Shown here piece by piece: positions 17,667 to 26,262 of a stretch of 64,000 nucleotides of DNA. This stretch comes from Paraburkholderia tropica (GTDB lineage Bacteria; Pseudomonadota; Gammaproteobacteria; Burkholderiales; Burkholderiaceae). The first letter of the stretch is position 1, and each line of letters begins with the position of its first letter. The position numbers were made by a program, and so were the translations under genes. The notes under the pieces are model-generated. The model was not told the DNA's origin. It worked only from the letters and a program-made list of their open reading frames with translations, and did no database searches. The DNA lies in NCBI RefSeq assembly GCF_914484835.1, contig NZ_CAJZAR010000089.1:29175-93174 (forward strand), in the 5' to 3' direction.

Positions 17667-18434
17667 ATGCCGACCATTGCGATCGTGAACCAGAAGGGCG
17701 GATCCGCGAAAACCGCCTTCGCCTTGCACACCATCTTTCGCGCCGTCGGGCGCAAACAGCGCACGCTTGCGATCGATTTCGACAAGCAGGCAAGCCTGAC
17801 GCGCTTTTTCAACGCAGCGGCCGACGATGGTCAGGCAACGTCGGCGCAGTGCTTTGAAGGCCCCATCACTGCGGCGCCGGTCAAGTGCGGCGACTATCTG
17901 GATTTCCTTCCTGCCGATCGTGCGCTGCGCCTGTGCTCGGGCGCGGGCGCTGAAGCCGCCGTGCAGGCGGCAGAAAACGTGCGCGAGCTTGCCGCGCACT
18001 ACGACGTCGTGATCATCGACACGCCGGGCGCGCTCGGTGAAGACGCAACGACCTACGCTGCGCTGCTGTCGGCAGACAGCGTGCTTGTGCCTTTCGCCGT
18101 CGGCACGATCGAAGCCAACGCACTGGCTGACCTCTGGGAATGCATCGAAGCGATTCGCGAGCAGAACGCGAAACTTCGCGTGCTTGGCTTGCTGCCCAGC
18201 AGGATCAACACGCGATCGTCCATTGAAGTGGACGCGCTGCGCGAAATGCGCGAAGAGTTGGGCGCGCTTATCGTGCCGCACACGCTGACAGACCGTTCGG
18301 CAGTCAAGCAGGCAATCGCTCAGGGCGTACCCGTGTGGCGTGGGACGAAGGGCGACGGCCATCTCAAGGCCGCGAGAGAGTGGGGCGCTGCGTGCGACTG
18401 GGTGCTCGACAACGCACAGGAGATTGCAGCATGA
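17667..18434 (+). CDS. parA: ParA partition ATPase of replicon II (type Ib-like)
   Basis: 255 residues, short form without an HTH head. Deviant Walker A NQKGGSAKT at 8-16, with Ser in place of the usual Val/Cys, then IDFDKQASLTRFF and VVIIDTPGALGEDA. First gene of a parA-parB-korA-like operon; stop overlaps the parB start by 4 bases. Resembles IncC of IncP plasmids in position. Second ParA in the window, so two partition systems coexist. Confidence 0.9.
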   Translation: MPTIAIVNQKGGSAKTAFALHTIFRAVGRKQRTLAIDFDKQASLTRFFNAAADDGQATSAQCFEGPITAAPVKCGDYLDFLPADRALRLCSGAGAEAAVQAAENVRELAAHYDVVIIDTPGALGEDATTYAALLSADSVLVPFAVGTIEANALADLWECIEAIREQNAKLRVLGLLPSRINTRSSIEVDALREMREELGALIVPHTLTDRSAVKQAIAQGVPVWRGTKGDGHLKAAREWGAACDWVLDNAQEIAA

Positions 18435-19525
18435 GCAGCAAAAAACCGTTTGGCGGCCTCGTGGCTGCGGTCAAGGGCGGAATGAACCGCTCGAGTCTCG
18501 AAGAACTCACAAAGCGCGCGCCGCCGCGCCACATTGCGCTCGACCAGATTCGCATCGTCGACCAGGAGCGCAAGGAATTCGAAGACAGCGAAAGCAGCCT
18601 GCTGGAATTCGGTGAGAACCTGAAACGCTGGCAGCTACAGGAAATCGTTGTCCGCCCGATTGCCGGCCCGGTGCCGTTCGAACTGATCGCAGGTGAGCGC
18701 CGCTGTCGGGCCGCAGCACTGGTCGGCATGCGAGAGCTTCGCGCCTATGTGATTGAACTCTCTGATGAGGATGCGCACGATGCGCGTCTGTCCGAGAACA
18801 TCCATCGCAAAAACCTCACGCTGATCGAAGAGGCGCGCGCGCTCCAGCACCGCTGCGACACTGACGGCGTGAAGGCAACCTTGCTCCGCATCAACAAGAG
18901 CCATGCGTGGCTGTCAAAGCGGCTCGCGCTGCTGAATCTGCCGGAACAGGCGCAGCGGGTGGTTAGCGGCCGCATCAGCGCCGACCCGGAAGTGATCAAT
19001 GGCGTGCGCCAGATCGAGAAGCTTGATCCTGAGGCGGCTGCAGAGCTCGTCGACACGCTGGCGCAGACGCGTGGCCAGAGCCGTGCCCGCACGCAGGTCG
19101 CGGAAGTCATGGAGAAAGTGAAGGGACCGAAGGCGGCGCGCAGCAAGCCGAAGGCGAGTGATCCGGCGGCCAGCGCGACGCCGGATGCGGGTTCGGATGG
19201 CGCGGCCGCGCCGCAGGAGCAGGACGCGGGCATGCGATCGCTTGAGGAGGCCTATCTGGCGCTTTCTCGCGAGGGGCAGACAGCCGACGAGGTTGTTGAG
19301 AAAATGACGCCCGCGGTCAGGGAAGCGGCCGGCGGGTGGCTTGAGCAACACGCTGCGCGTGCGCACGACTGCGCGGACGTGGGTCGCGCGGTGCTTGAAG
19401 GGCTGCGCACCGGCACGTTCGCGGTGCACGGCGCGCGTGCGCTCGCGCTCGCCGCTTTCGTCCAGGTCGGCGCAGCAGGGCACATGTGCGAACTCACACA
19501 AGTCCTGCGCAGCGTCCAGAAATAA
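18431..19525 (+). CDS. parB: ParB-family partition protein of replicon II
   Basis: 364 residues starting MSSKKPFGG at 18431 (ATGA overlap with parA). ParB core with LDQIRIVDQERKEF, the CTP-binding type motif AGERRCRAAALVG, and ENIHRKNLTLIEEA (about 30-140). An HTH-like part follows, then an Ala/Pro/Lys linker (about 235-265) and a C-terminal domain. Could double as a regulator in the manner of KorB. Confidence 0.88.
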   Translation: MSSKKPFGGLVAAVKGGMNRSSLEELTKRAPPRHIALDQIRIVDQERKEFEDSESSLLEFGENLKRWQLQEIVVRPIAGPVPFELIAGERRCRAAALVGMRELRAYVIELSDEDAHDARLSENIHRKNLTLIEEARALQHRCDTDGVKATLLRINKSHAWLSKRLALLNLPEQAQRVVSGRISADPEVINGVRQIEKLDPEAAAELVDTLAQTRGQSRARTQVAEVMEKVKGPKAARSKPKASDPAASATPDAGSDGAAAPQEQDAGMRSLEEAYLALSREGQTADEVVEKMTPAVREAAGGWLEQHAARAHDCADVGRAVLEGLRTGTFAVHGARALALAAFVQVGAAGHMCELTQVLRSVQK

Positions 19526-19568
19526 CAGCAGCCGCGGCGATCAGGCCGCGGCGTCAACAGGTGCCATC

Positions 19569-20267
19569 ATGGGTCGAGTCTCAACGAAACGTTTGTCAGC
19601 TGCCGCGTTTGCACGCCTGAAGCCTTGGCTTACCGGCCTGAACGAGAACGTCCAGGAGGTGGCGCGTCGCGCGATGGTCGAAGGCCAGAAGCAGGTCGAC
19701 ATCGCCAGGGAGTTCGACATTACACAGCAGGCCGTCCAGTACAACGTCAACACGGTCTGGACGCGCCTTGAGAAAGCACGCGAAGCAGGCTTCAACCCCG
19801 ATGAGATTGCTGCGGACGTGGTGAGCGAGGACATGGGGCCGGCGGCCTGGTCCGCCGCGCCCGGTCAGCCCGGCGAGCGTCACTTCACGGGGCGTCTGAA
19901 GAAGGATGCCTGGAGTGTTGTGGAGCCGGGCCTGGGCGACGTCGAGCCGGAACGGCTGGCCGTGGCGCGTCTGGCGATCGTGGGCGGCAAGACATTGCGC
20001 ACGATCGCCGAGCAGCATGGCTGGACGCAGACAGACGTGCGACGTGTCACCGAGCAGGTCTGGAAGCAGATCGTTCACCTGCGACAGTCCTGGTTCCATC
20101 ATGGCGCACAGTCGACACCGGCCACGACGCCGCCCGGCTGGATCCAGATGGCGGTGCCCGCCGAGCTCGTCGACGCGTTTCGTGCCCAGATCGAACAGTG
20201 GAGGAGCGCGACGGAGGCCAAGCCTGATGCAGCACCGACGCGAAAGCGCGCACGCGCAGCCCGGTAA
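19569..20267 (+). CDS. KorA/TrfB-like regulator with duplicated HTH
   Basis: 232 residues. The first part (about 8-75: FARLKPWLTGLNENVQEVARRAM, VDIAREFDITQQAVQYNVNTVW) matches the layout of KorA/TrfB repressors. A second copy follows (about 125-170: VARLAIVGGKTLRTIAEQHGWTQTDVRRV), and the C-terminal PPGWIQMAVPAELVDAF recalls the KorA dimer region. In IncP plasmids korA lies in the incC-korB operon; here it is the third gene after parA-parB. Best candidate to bind one of the two operator families in this window. A hairpin with GCCGCGG arms lies just before it. Confidence 0.7.
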   Translation: MGRVSTKRLSAAAFARLKPWLTGLNENVQEVARRAMVEGQKQVDIAREFDITQQAVQYNVNTVWTRLEKAREAGFNPDEIAADVVSEDMGPAAWSAAPGQPGERHFTGRLKKDAWSVVEPGLGDVEPERLAVARLAIVGGKTLRTIAEQHGWTQTDVRRVTEQVWKQIVHLRQSWFHHGAQSTPATTPPGWIQMAVPAELVDAFRAQIEQWRSATEAKPDAAPTRKRARAAR

Positions 20268-20389
20268 GGCCTCATCATCGCCCCCAAAACCACGACCTTT
20301 CCCGGCATGGATTCACACGCAAAGCCTTGTCGGCTGGCCGTTACCGACAGAATGCCCCCAAAACCACGACCTTTACGATAATTGCTATT

Positions 20390-20406
20390 ATGACGTTACG
20401 CGTCAT
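20390..20406. promoter_or_regulatory. Operator ATGACG-N5-CGTCAT, copy B
   Basis: Perfect ATGACG-TTACG-CGTCAT next to inverted iterons in the origin. Confidence 0.65.
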
Positions 20407-20462
20407 GTTGTGGTCGGATGAATTTCCGTGATTCAATGAATCACTCAAATCAAATTCAAAAT

Positions 20463-20479
20463 GTGACGCATCACGTCAT
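20463..20479. promoter_or_regulatory. Operator ATGACG-N5-CGTCAT, copy C
   Basis: GTGACG-CATCA-CGTCAT, one mismatch. Its inverted spacer equals that of copy A (TGATG). Probably controls rep transcription. Confidence 0.6.
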
Positions 20480-20934
20480 GCGGAAGAAGGGTTTGAGAAT
20501 CAACCCAGTTTGCATAAAAAACAACGCGCTGTTGTTTGTTAACTTTAAGAAACAACACCTTTAAAACCTTTAGCTTCGAATTTCTCCCTTAAATCAAACC
20601 CTTGGAGAGCAAAAGGTCGTGCTTTTGGGGGCGATGGGTCGTGCTTTTGGGGGAAAACCGGCCGCCGAGGGTCGTGGTTTCGGGGGCGAAAGGTCGTGGT
20701 TTCGGGGAAAGGTCGTGGTTTTGGGGGGCGCTGCGGCATCGCGGAGCGGGCTAAGGCAACGCCCTGATAACAAGGGCGTTTCTGGAAAGCAGCATGACTT
20801 GTCCACAGGCGCAGGGGCAAAGGTCGTGATTTCGGGGGCGCCAGCCCTTCCAGACAGCGCATTGGCAACATTTGAGGCCGCCGCCCGACAGGGAGCGGTC
20901 CTTGGTTCAGCACGAACCAGACAACTTATTGAAG

Positions 20935-22182
20935 ATGACCAGCAAGAAGACCGCACTCATTTCGCCGGACACTATCCCGCCCTTGCGCAAGGCTGCGGCG
21001 GCAATCCATGTCAGCGGCGAACTATCGTTGCTCGAACGCAAGCTCGTCAACGTGCTGCTGCTGAATGCGATCGACAAGATTTCCACACAGAACGTTTTCA
21101 CGATCCCGACAGCGGTACTGTCGACCCTGGCCGGTCGGGGAGCGAGCAAGAATCTGGATTCGCTGAAAGCCGCGTTGGAGACGATCGCCAGCACGCGGAT
21201 CGAATTCAACGTGCTGGAGACGGAGCAGCAACCCGCTCACTGGCGCTTCTCACAAATGCTTGGCGGTGCGGAAATCAAAAGCGGCATATGCAGGTATGAA
21301 TATCCGACGATGCTGACCGAGATGCTGGCCGATCCAGACGTTTACGCACTGATTGACGTGAACGTGCAGAACAAATTCAAGAAGGGCTATGCGCTGTCGC
21401 TTTACGAGAACTGCCTGCGCTTCAAGAAGGTAGGGCGGACGCGCTTTGTACCACTGCAAACATGGCGCAAATTACTGGGTGCGCAGAAAACGACCTATGA
21501 CGATTTCAAGCACTTTGCGAGCATGGTCCTCAAGCCAGCCGTGGCAGAGGTCAACAAGGTCTCCAATATTATTGTCGAGCCGGAATATCGCAAGGAAGGC
21601 CGCAAGGTGGTTGAAATCCGCTTCCTGATTTCCGAGAAGCCCCAGGCGCAGCTTACCGAACCGGACTTCCCTGATTCGCTCGAACAGATTCGCAGGAGTG
21701 ACACATATCGCCGCATGATGGCGATCAACCTCGGCGATCAACTTGCCGTGACGTGGATCCAGTCTGATCCAGCACGCGCGGCGCAGACGGTCGCGTATGT
21801 CGAAGCGAAGCTCAAGGACAAGGTAATCAAGAAAAACATTCCAGGCTACGCGCGGCGCGTCTACGAGAGCGGCAGCTCGCTCGAACTGTTCCCGCCCGAA
21901 GTCGAGACGCCGGCCCCCAACGCGCCCGCCGCGAAAATGGAGGCGGCGGCCGACGAGCAGGAAAAGGAGCGCCGCGCGCGCGCAGTGACGGCGGCCATCA
22001 TGGCACTGACCATCGAGCAGACGAACGATTACGTGGAAGCGTATGTCGGTCAGGGCGGCAGGGCGACCACCTACAATGGCGAGACGGGAAAATTCCGCAA
22101 TGCGCCGCAGAAGGTGGCGTTCATCAGCTGGTTGCGCCCGCAGATTCTCGCGCAGCTCGAGGACGTCGCCGCCGCAGCCTGA
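20935..22182 (+). CDS. Rep_3/RepB-family replication initiator of replicon II
   Basis: 415 residues from MTSKKTALISPD (20935, GAAG upstream). Tandem winged-helix initiator: ELSLLERKLVNVLLLNA (about 30), STRIEFNVLE, then GYALSLYENCLRFKKVGRTRFVPLQTWRKLLG (about 160-190) and VEIRFLI, typical of Rep_3 proteins that bind iterons. The C-terminal 120 residues are an Ala/Glu-rich extension. Follows the iteron array directly. Confidence 0.9.
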   Translation: MTSKKTALISPDTIPPLRKAAAAIHVSGELSLLERKLVNVLLLNAIDKISTQNVFTIPTAVLSTLAGRGASKNLDSLKAALETIASTRIEFNVLETEQQPAHWRFSQMLGGAEIKSGICRYEYPTMLTEMLADPDVYALIDVNVQNKFKKGYALSLYENCLRFKKVGRTRFVPLQTWRKLLGAQKTTYDDFKHFASMVLKPAVAEVNKVSNIIVEPEYRKEGRKVVEIRFLISEKPQAQLTEPDFPDSLEQIRRSDTYRRMMAINLGDQLAVTWIQSDPARAAQTVAYVEAKLKDKVIKKNIPGYARRVYESGSSLELFPPEVETPAPNAPAAKMEAAADEQEKERRARAVTAAIMALTIEQTNDYVEAYVGQGGRATTYNGETGKFRNAPQKVAFISWLRPQILAQLEDVAAAA

Positions 22183-22211
22183 CACGCCGCGCAGTACAGT
22201 GCCACCACAAC

Positions 22212-22248
22212 AAAAAGGCGCCACCGGTCCATGCCGGGGCGCCTTTTT
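22212..22248. terminator. Bidirectional terminator after rep
   Basis: AAAAAGGCGCC with GGCGCCTTTTT and an inner ACCGG/CCGG stem. Separates rep from the convergent DUF4942 gene. Confidence 0.85.
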
Positions 22249-22277
22249 CTATTCAGCCTTGGCCTGTGTGTGTGCCG

Positions 22278-23075
22278 TCAGGCGTTTTCGCAGGCGAGTG
22301 CGTTCGGGAAGTGCTTCACAAGGATCCTGTTCAGCCGTTCCACGAGATCCGGGCGCTTGAAGGTCAGATGCGCATTCCCGTTCTTGAACCACTTGATCGA
22401 AAAGTATTCCAGATCGGCGCAAGCGTCCGAAGCGCGCGACAGAACGGTATACATCCCACCCCGATGATCGGGTTCGGGCTTGCCGTCGCAGACGTTGAAC
22501 ACGCGAACCAGATCGTCGAGCGAATCAGCGCGCGCGCTCACGATGAATTGCGGCAGGTTCTTTGTCCGCTCAGTGAGCAGGCGCGTGAGGATGAGTCGCT
22601 TACCAAACTTGAATGGCGTGTTGGTCTTGTAGCGCCACGACAGCGACCGGAAACACGCGATGACGCCGCGCTCGAACAGCTCGCCGCGGCTATCGTGCAG
22701 CATCTGGAAAGTCGACGTGACGTTCTGCACGTTCAGCGCCGGCGTCTTGAGCTCGTGGATTCCCTTGTCCCACTCAGCGCGCGCTGTTGCGTCCATGAAC
22801 GTGCGCAGCCCCGATTCGCGCATCAGGTATGCCCAGGCGGATGCATCGACGCGCTTGCTCATCGAGTCCACGAAATCGGGCGCACTGATCGGGGCGCCGC
22901 TGCCTGCATGCGAGTATCTGTCGCCGATATGTCGTGTGATCGAATCGAGCCCCGCAGACATGCCGATGGCCTCTGCCTCGTCGATCAGTTCTTTGGCCTG
23001 GGTGATGCGTTCAATGATGGCGTCGCGCTGGCGCAGGAGGTTTTCAACGCTCACGCTTTTCACAAGTTCAGTCAC
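22278..23075 (-). CDS. DUF4942-family protein
   Basis: 265 residues. N-terminal VSVENLLRQRDAIIERITQA and C-terminal EYFSIKWFKNGNAHLTFKRPDLVERLN match DUF4942, a domain common on plasmids and in phage near methyltransferases. Function unknown. Divergent from the leading-region cluster, with the palindromic promoter at 23146-23231 in between. Confidence 0.65.
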   Translation of the reverse strand: MTELVKSVSVENLLRQRDAIIERITQAKELIDEAEAIGMSAGLDSITRHIGDRYSHAGSGAPISAPDFVDSMSKRVDASAWAYLMRESGLRTFMDATARAEWDKGIHELKTPALNVQNVTSTFQMLHDSRGELFERGVIACFRSLSWRYKTNTPFKFGKRLILTRLLTERTKNLPQFIVSARADSLDDLVRVFNVCDGKPEPDHRGGMYTVLSRASDACADLEYFSIKWFKNGNAHLTFKRPDLVERLNRILVKHFPNALACENA

Positions 23076-23145
23076 TTTATTTTCCTATCCGATGGGTTGG
23101 CTTGCAACGCGTCAAGGCGTCGACGTGAGAGGTATATTATCGGTG

Positions 23146-23231
23146 AATCCAATTTAATACAAGGTAGGACCTTGTATTAAATTGGATTGATGAGTATGAT
23201 GCTTCTCATGGCCGGACGCTTCGTCAGGGCC
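23146..23231 (+). promoter_or_regulatory. Leading-region promoter module 1 with operator and 5' hairpin
   Basis: Arms AATCCAATTTAATACAAG and its exact complement enclose a 7-base loop; the core is ACAAG-N7-CTTGT (23159-23175). -35 TTGTAT (23172-23177), 17 bases, -10 TATGAT (23195-23200). Nine bases later comes the leader hairpin GGCC-G-GAC-N5-GTC-AG-GGCC (23210-23231), then the 23252 gene. The palindrome could also act on the divergent DUF4942 gene. Confidence 0.75.
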
Positions 23232-23251
23232 GCAAACGAGGACACAGACTC

Positions 23252-23758
23252 ATGGAATCCAGTTACATCGATTCCGCGACCCGGCGCGAACTTCAACGAA
23301 AGGAGCGCCTGTTCGTGCTCACTGAAGACGCTGACATGCTTCGCCGGTATCGTCTTACGCCGCTGGGGTACACGTCGGATCGATACGGCCCGTGCGAGAT
23401 CTGCGGAAGCCGTGTTTCGGATGTTCACTATCAGGTCCGTGAGCGGCTGTACCGGTTCAGCGAAGCGCTCACGAATTTCGGGGGCAAACACTTCGGATGG
23501 ATCCACGAGGGCGGTGCGTTCGGGCACCGACGTTGCCTTGAGGCCGCGCGTCAGGGGCATACGCATGTCGTCGTGCACCCGGGGCCGGAGGATGATCCCC
23601 AGAAGTGGGAAGGCGAGATCGCAGGCAGTGGAGTGACGCTTTACTACGACATCGGCAGCATCAGTATTCACGCGGCCGGTTGCCTTCTCTCGCATGACAG
23701 CAGCCTTGGTGCCGCCGTGGCCGGTGCCGTGCTCGCGCTGGGCGCTGACGTCGCATGA
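23252..23758 (+). CDS. Unknown protein with a Cys/His metal-like motif
   Basis: 168 residues. CEICGSR at about 48-54, His59 and HRRC at about 92-95 could bind zinc. The C-terminus is hydrophobic, Ala/Gly rich (SSLGAAVAGAVLALG). Overlaps the DpdA-like gene by 4 bases, so the two are coupled and may work together. Not recognised. Confidence 0.65.
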   Translation: MESSYIDSATRRELQRKERLFVLTEDADMLRRYRLTPLGYTSDRYGPCEICGSRVSDVHYQVRERLYRFSEALTNFGGKHFGWIHEGGAFGHRRCLEAARQGHTHVVVHPGPEDDPQKWEGEIAGSGVTLYYDIGSISIHAAGCLLSHDSSLGAAVAGAVLALGADVA

Positions 23759-24852
23759 GCGCCGCACGCACGCTAAGCGGCCACGCCGGTGTACAGGTTC
23801 GTGTGGGTATCCCTGTGACGGGCGGGCAGCTGGTCGCAGCTGCCCGCGGCCGCCAGTACCCCGTTCTGTTCTCCGCCAATGCGTTCGCGAGAACCTATCC
23901 GCGTCAGCACGAGCGCGCGGGCGGATTTCGCCAGTTCAGCTTGCCCGACCCTTCGCAGTTTGACGGCCTGGATGCAGCGCTGGATTCAGCGGGGTTCGTA
24001 GCGGCCGCGCGCTATGGCGACTATCGCTGGACCGTCGAGGACTATTACGAGCTCGTGGCGGCCTATCCGTGGACCTGGCACGCGGCAATGGATTACTGCG
24101 TGGAAGAGGAGGTCGCTCGCGATCGCCCGATGCGCCTGCTGCGCATTGCGGCGACGGCGCACATGCTCGGCCAGTGCAACACTGAGGCCCGGCGTCGGGG
24201 CCTGGCTCTGCCGATGCCGGTACTTCAGGGCTGGCAGCCGGATGAGTACCGGTTGTGTGCAGAATGGCTTCCGGTCATTGAATGGCCTGCACTGGTCGGC
24301 CTCGGTTCGGTCTGCCGTCGGTCAGTCCACGGACCGGACGGGATACTGGCGATTCTTGACGCGATTGACCGCATTCTGCCTGCGCATGTCCGGCTGCACC
24401 TGTTCGGCGTGAAAAGCGAGGCATTGGCCATCCTGAAAAATCATCCGCGCGTGCACAGCGTCGACAGCATGGCGTGGGACTTCGCGGCGCGCCGCGCGCG
24501 CCCGACCGGGCGGACCATGAAGTTTCGCATTGAACAGATGCAGGAGTGGACTGAGCGGCAGCGCAGTGTGGCCGATCAGCGAGGGCCAGGCCGCGGCTTG
24601 CAGGGCGCATTGTTCGACCCGTGTGAATTCGGTGGCCTGGCAGAAGGGGAGGCCGCGGTGCTCGAAGCGCTGGCATTTGGCTATGCCGAACTCGTGATGA
24701 GTGGTGATGTGGCCTACAGTGACGCAATCTGGCACGCGCGGCGTGACGCCGTCGGCGTCATCGCCCTGTACCGGCGCGGCGCGGATCCCGACGAATACGA
24801 CGAGATTTTCCCTGGCATGGCGGAAAAAATGCGCGCGCACAACGAAGAGTAG
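23755..24852 (+). CDS. DpdA-like 7-deazaguanine DNA transglycosylase
   Basis: 365 residues with the shape of the TGT/DpdA TIM barrel: ALDSAGFVAAARYGDY (about 77-92), AAMDYCVEEEVARD (about 112-125), MPVLQGWQPDEYRLCAEW (about 153-172), VGLGSVCRR and VRLHLFGVKSEAL (about 183-225). DpdA enzymes swap guanine for preQ0-type bases in DNA and protect it from restriction enzymes. No preQ0 synthesis genes are in the window, so it would use host precursors. Placement in a leading region with ardB fits anti-restriction. An RNA substrate cannot be excluded. Confidence 0.65.
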   Translation: MSAARTLSGHAGVQVRVGIPVTGGQLVAAARGRQYPVLFSANAFARTYPRQHERAGGFRQFSLPDPSQFDGLDAALDSAGFVAAARYGDYRWTVEDYYELVAAYPWTWHAAMDYCVEEEVARDRPMRLLRIAATAHMLGQCNTEARRRGLALPMPVLQGWQPDEYRLCAEWLPVIEWPALVGLGSVCRRSVHGPDGILAILDAIDRILPAHVRLHLFGVKSEALAILKNHPRVHSVDSMAWDFAARRARPTGRTMKFRIEQMQEWTERQRSVADQRGPGRGLQGALFDPCEFGGLAEGEAAVLEALAFGYAELVMSGDVAYSDAIWHARRDAVGVIALYRRGADPDEYDEIFPGMAEKMRAHNEE

Positions 24853-24873
24853 ACAATTTCGTGGGATCACTTC

Positions 24874-24959
24874 CATCACCATTTATACAAGTAAAACACT
24901 TGTGTAAATGGTGATGCTCTGGTATGATGTTTTTCATGGCCGGGCACTTCGCCAGGGCC
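24874..24959 (+). promoter_or_regulatory. Leading-region promoter module 2
   Basis: 18-base arms starting CATCACCATTTA with one mismatch around ACAAG-N7-CTTGT (24887-24903). -35 TTGTGT (24900-24905), 17 bases, -10 TATGAT (24923-24928). Leader hairpin GGCC-G-GGC-N5-GCC-AG-GGCC (24938-24959), then CCGGAG ribosome site for the 24977 gene. Confidence 0.75.
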
Positions 24960-24976
24960 GAAACCGGAGCCACCCG

Positions 24977-25192
24977 ATGAACATCAGCCACACCACTCCC
25001 ACCATCCATCAAGCGCCCACGCTGGGCTTCGCCTCGACCGACGATATCGGTCGGCCCTACGCAATGCTTTTCGAGCGCTACGTTAGTGCGAGCGGCGTTG
25101 TGCGCGCCCGCTGCCGGATCGTGAACTGCGCGACACCGCGTCAGGCCAAGAACGCTGTCAAGGCCCACGTCTACGGTCCCGAGTTGCATTGA
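24977..25192 (+). CDS. Small unknown leading-region protein
   Basis: 71 residues, MNISHTTPTIHQAP start after CCGGAGCC. Contains FASTDDIGRPYAMLFERYVSA and a basic end. No domain recognised. Has its own copy of the leading-region promoter. Confidence 0.65.
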   Translation: MNISHTTPTIHQAPTLGFASTDDIGRPYAMLFERYVSASGVVRARCRIVNCATPRQAKNAVKAHVYGPELH

Positions 25193-25386
25193 AGGTGAAA
25201 GCCGCCATCGGACTGAACCGCACGCGAGTGTGTGAACTGTTCGCGGCGCGCTGCGTGATGCGCGCCGACCGGAACAACCGCCACGCCCCACTCTCACTGC
25301 GTATTGCAGCGGCACACGCGCAATTTGAGCTCGACGCGCGAGTCAGATGCGAGCTCGCAGGCGGCGCGCGTCATCGCCGCAACTGA
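25189..25386 (+). CDS. Possible small coupled gene
   Basis: 65 residues from a TTG overlapping the upstream stop, or 63 from a GTG at 25195 after GAAGG. Basic, Arg/Ala rich. May be real through coupling or just open frame in GC-rich DNA. Confidence 0.3.
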   Translation: MKVKAAIGLNRTRVCELFAARCVMRADRNNRHAPLSLRIAAAHAQFELDARVRCELAGGARHRRN

Positions 25387-25451
25387 TCACGATCGCCCGG
25401 CGCCTGCCGGGCGCCGGCGCAGGACAGCTGTCCACACCGGCTTCCTCCGTG

Positions 25452-25940
25452 TCAATTCCTTTTGAAACGTTCCATCAACGTTGTTCCGGCCGCGGCCTCA
25501 CGGTACGCCGCTTCCGCCGCCTTTTTGCGAGCCATCGCCGGGCTGAGTGTGGGATCTTCTGCCTGGAGGTCTGCCGCACTTGGCAGTGGCGTGGAGAGCT
25601 CGACGGCCGCCACGTCCGCGCCACTGCCCCTGGGTGCCTGCGTAGGGCCGCCAGGGCGCGCGTCATGGGTGCGTTCCGGTTCGACGTGCTGCTGCTGACG
25701 CCTGCGAAGCCGCTTTAGCGCACTCTCGAACCCCGGTAGCCCGATCTGGATGCCCGTGCGGTTCAGGAGCGCAACGAGATCGCTGCGTGCGACTCCGCGC
25801 TGGCGTGCGGATTCGAGCAGATGAAAAACATCTGCAATCTGCTTTGTGGCGGAACGCGCGGGCACATTCACCGCTTCGAGCGCCTGCTCTTCGAGCGTGG
25901 CAAGCAGCTGGGCGGTGCTCATCGATTCGAACGTGGACAT
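25452..25940 (-). CDS. Unknown protein, partner of the 25960 gene
   Basis: 162 residues starting MSTFESMSTAQLL with AAGGAAG upstream. The N-terminal half looks helical, with an H-NS-like MSTAQLLATLEEQA feel but no H-NS C-terminal motif. A KRLRRRQQQH basic patch lies near 80 and the rest is Ala/Pro rich. Downstream of a small HTH-like gene in the same operon; it points away from oriT, unlike its neighbours. Confidence 0.55.
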   Translation of the reverse strand: MSTFESMSTAQLLATLEEQALEAVNVPARSATKQIADVFHLLESARQRGVARSDLVALLNRTGIQIGLPGFESALKRLRRRQQQHVEPERTHDARPGGPTQAPRGSGADVAAVELSTPLPSAADLQAEDPTLSPAMARKKAAEAAYREAAAGTTLMERFKRN

Positions 25941-25959
25941 GGTCGCTTCCTTGTCGCGT

Positions 25960-26262
25960 CTATCGTGCGTCCCAGATCTCGCCATAGCCCGCCTTGCAGG
26001 CGAGGATAGCCCAGACCGAATAAGGGATTTCGCGGGATCCCGCGATCCATTCGCGGACCTTACGCGATGCACCTTCGCGCGTGCGTGCGTCATTACCCTC
26101 GGCGTCGCGCTTATGAGCGGTCAGACCGACCAGCGCCGCAGTCTGCGCGCCGGTCAGGCCCAGCTGCCTGATGATCGTGCGGATTTCGGTGCCCGTCGGA
26201 GGCGTCCAGTCGGCCGCGTTGAGAAAGCATTCCGGCCGGATGCTGATGTTTTGTTCGTCCAT
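25960..26262 (-). CDS. Small HTH-like protein
   Basis: 100 residues, GGGAGC ribosome site. EIRTIIRQLGLTGAQTAALVGLT followed by VREWIAGSREIPYSVWAILACKAGYGEIW reads as an XRE-like helix-turn-helix with a long insert. Could regulate itself and the 25452 gene. Confidence 0.6.
   Translation of the reverse strand: MDEQNISIRPECFLNAADWTPPTGTEIRTIIRQLGLTGAQTAALVGLTAHKRDAEGNDARTREGASRKVREWIAGSREIPYSVWAILACKAGYGEIWDAR

Larger units (their letters stand above)
20281..20838. other. Iteron origin of replicon II
   Basis: Eight copies of an iteron close to GGTCGTGGTTTTGGGGG. Two are inverted (20281-20300, 20355-20374) and six direct (starting 20615, 20637, 20670, 20692, 20711, 20822). AT-rich DNA at 20400-20610 lies between the groups. 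Together with the Rep_3-type gene downstream this is a theta-type iteron origin. Two ATGACG-N5-CGTCAT operators also fall inside. Coordinates of single copies were read by eye. Confidence 0.85.

Noticed and set aside
22266..23180. 304-codon plus-strand frame
   Set aside because: Antisense to the DUF4942 gene and runs through the palindromic promoter.
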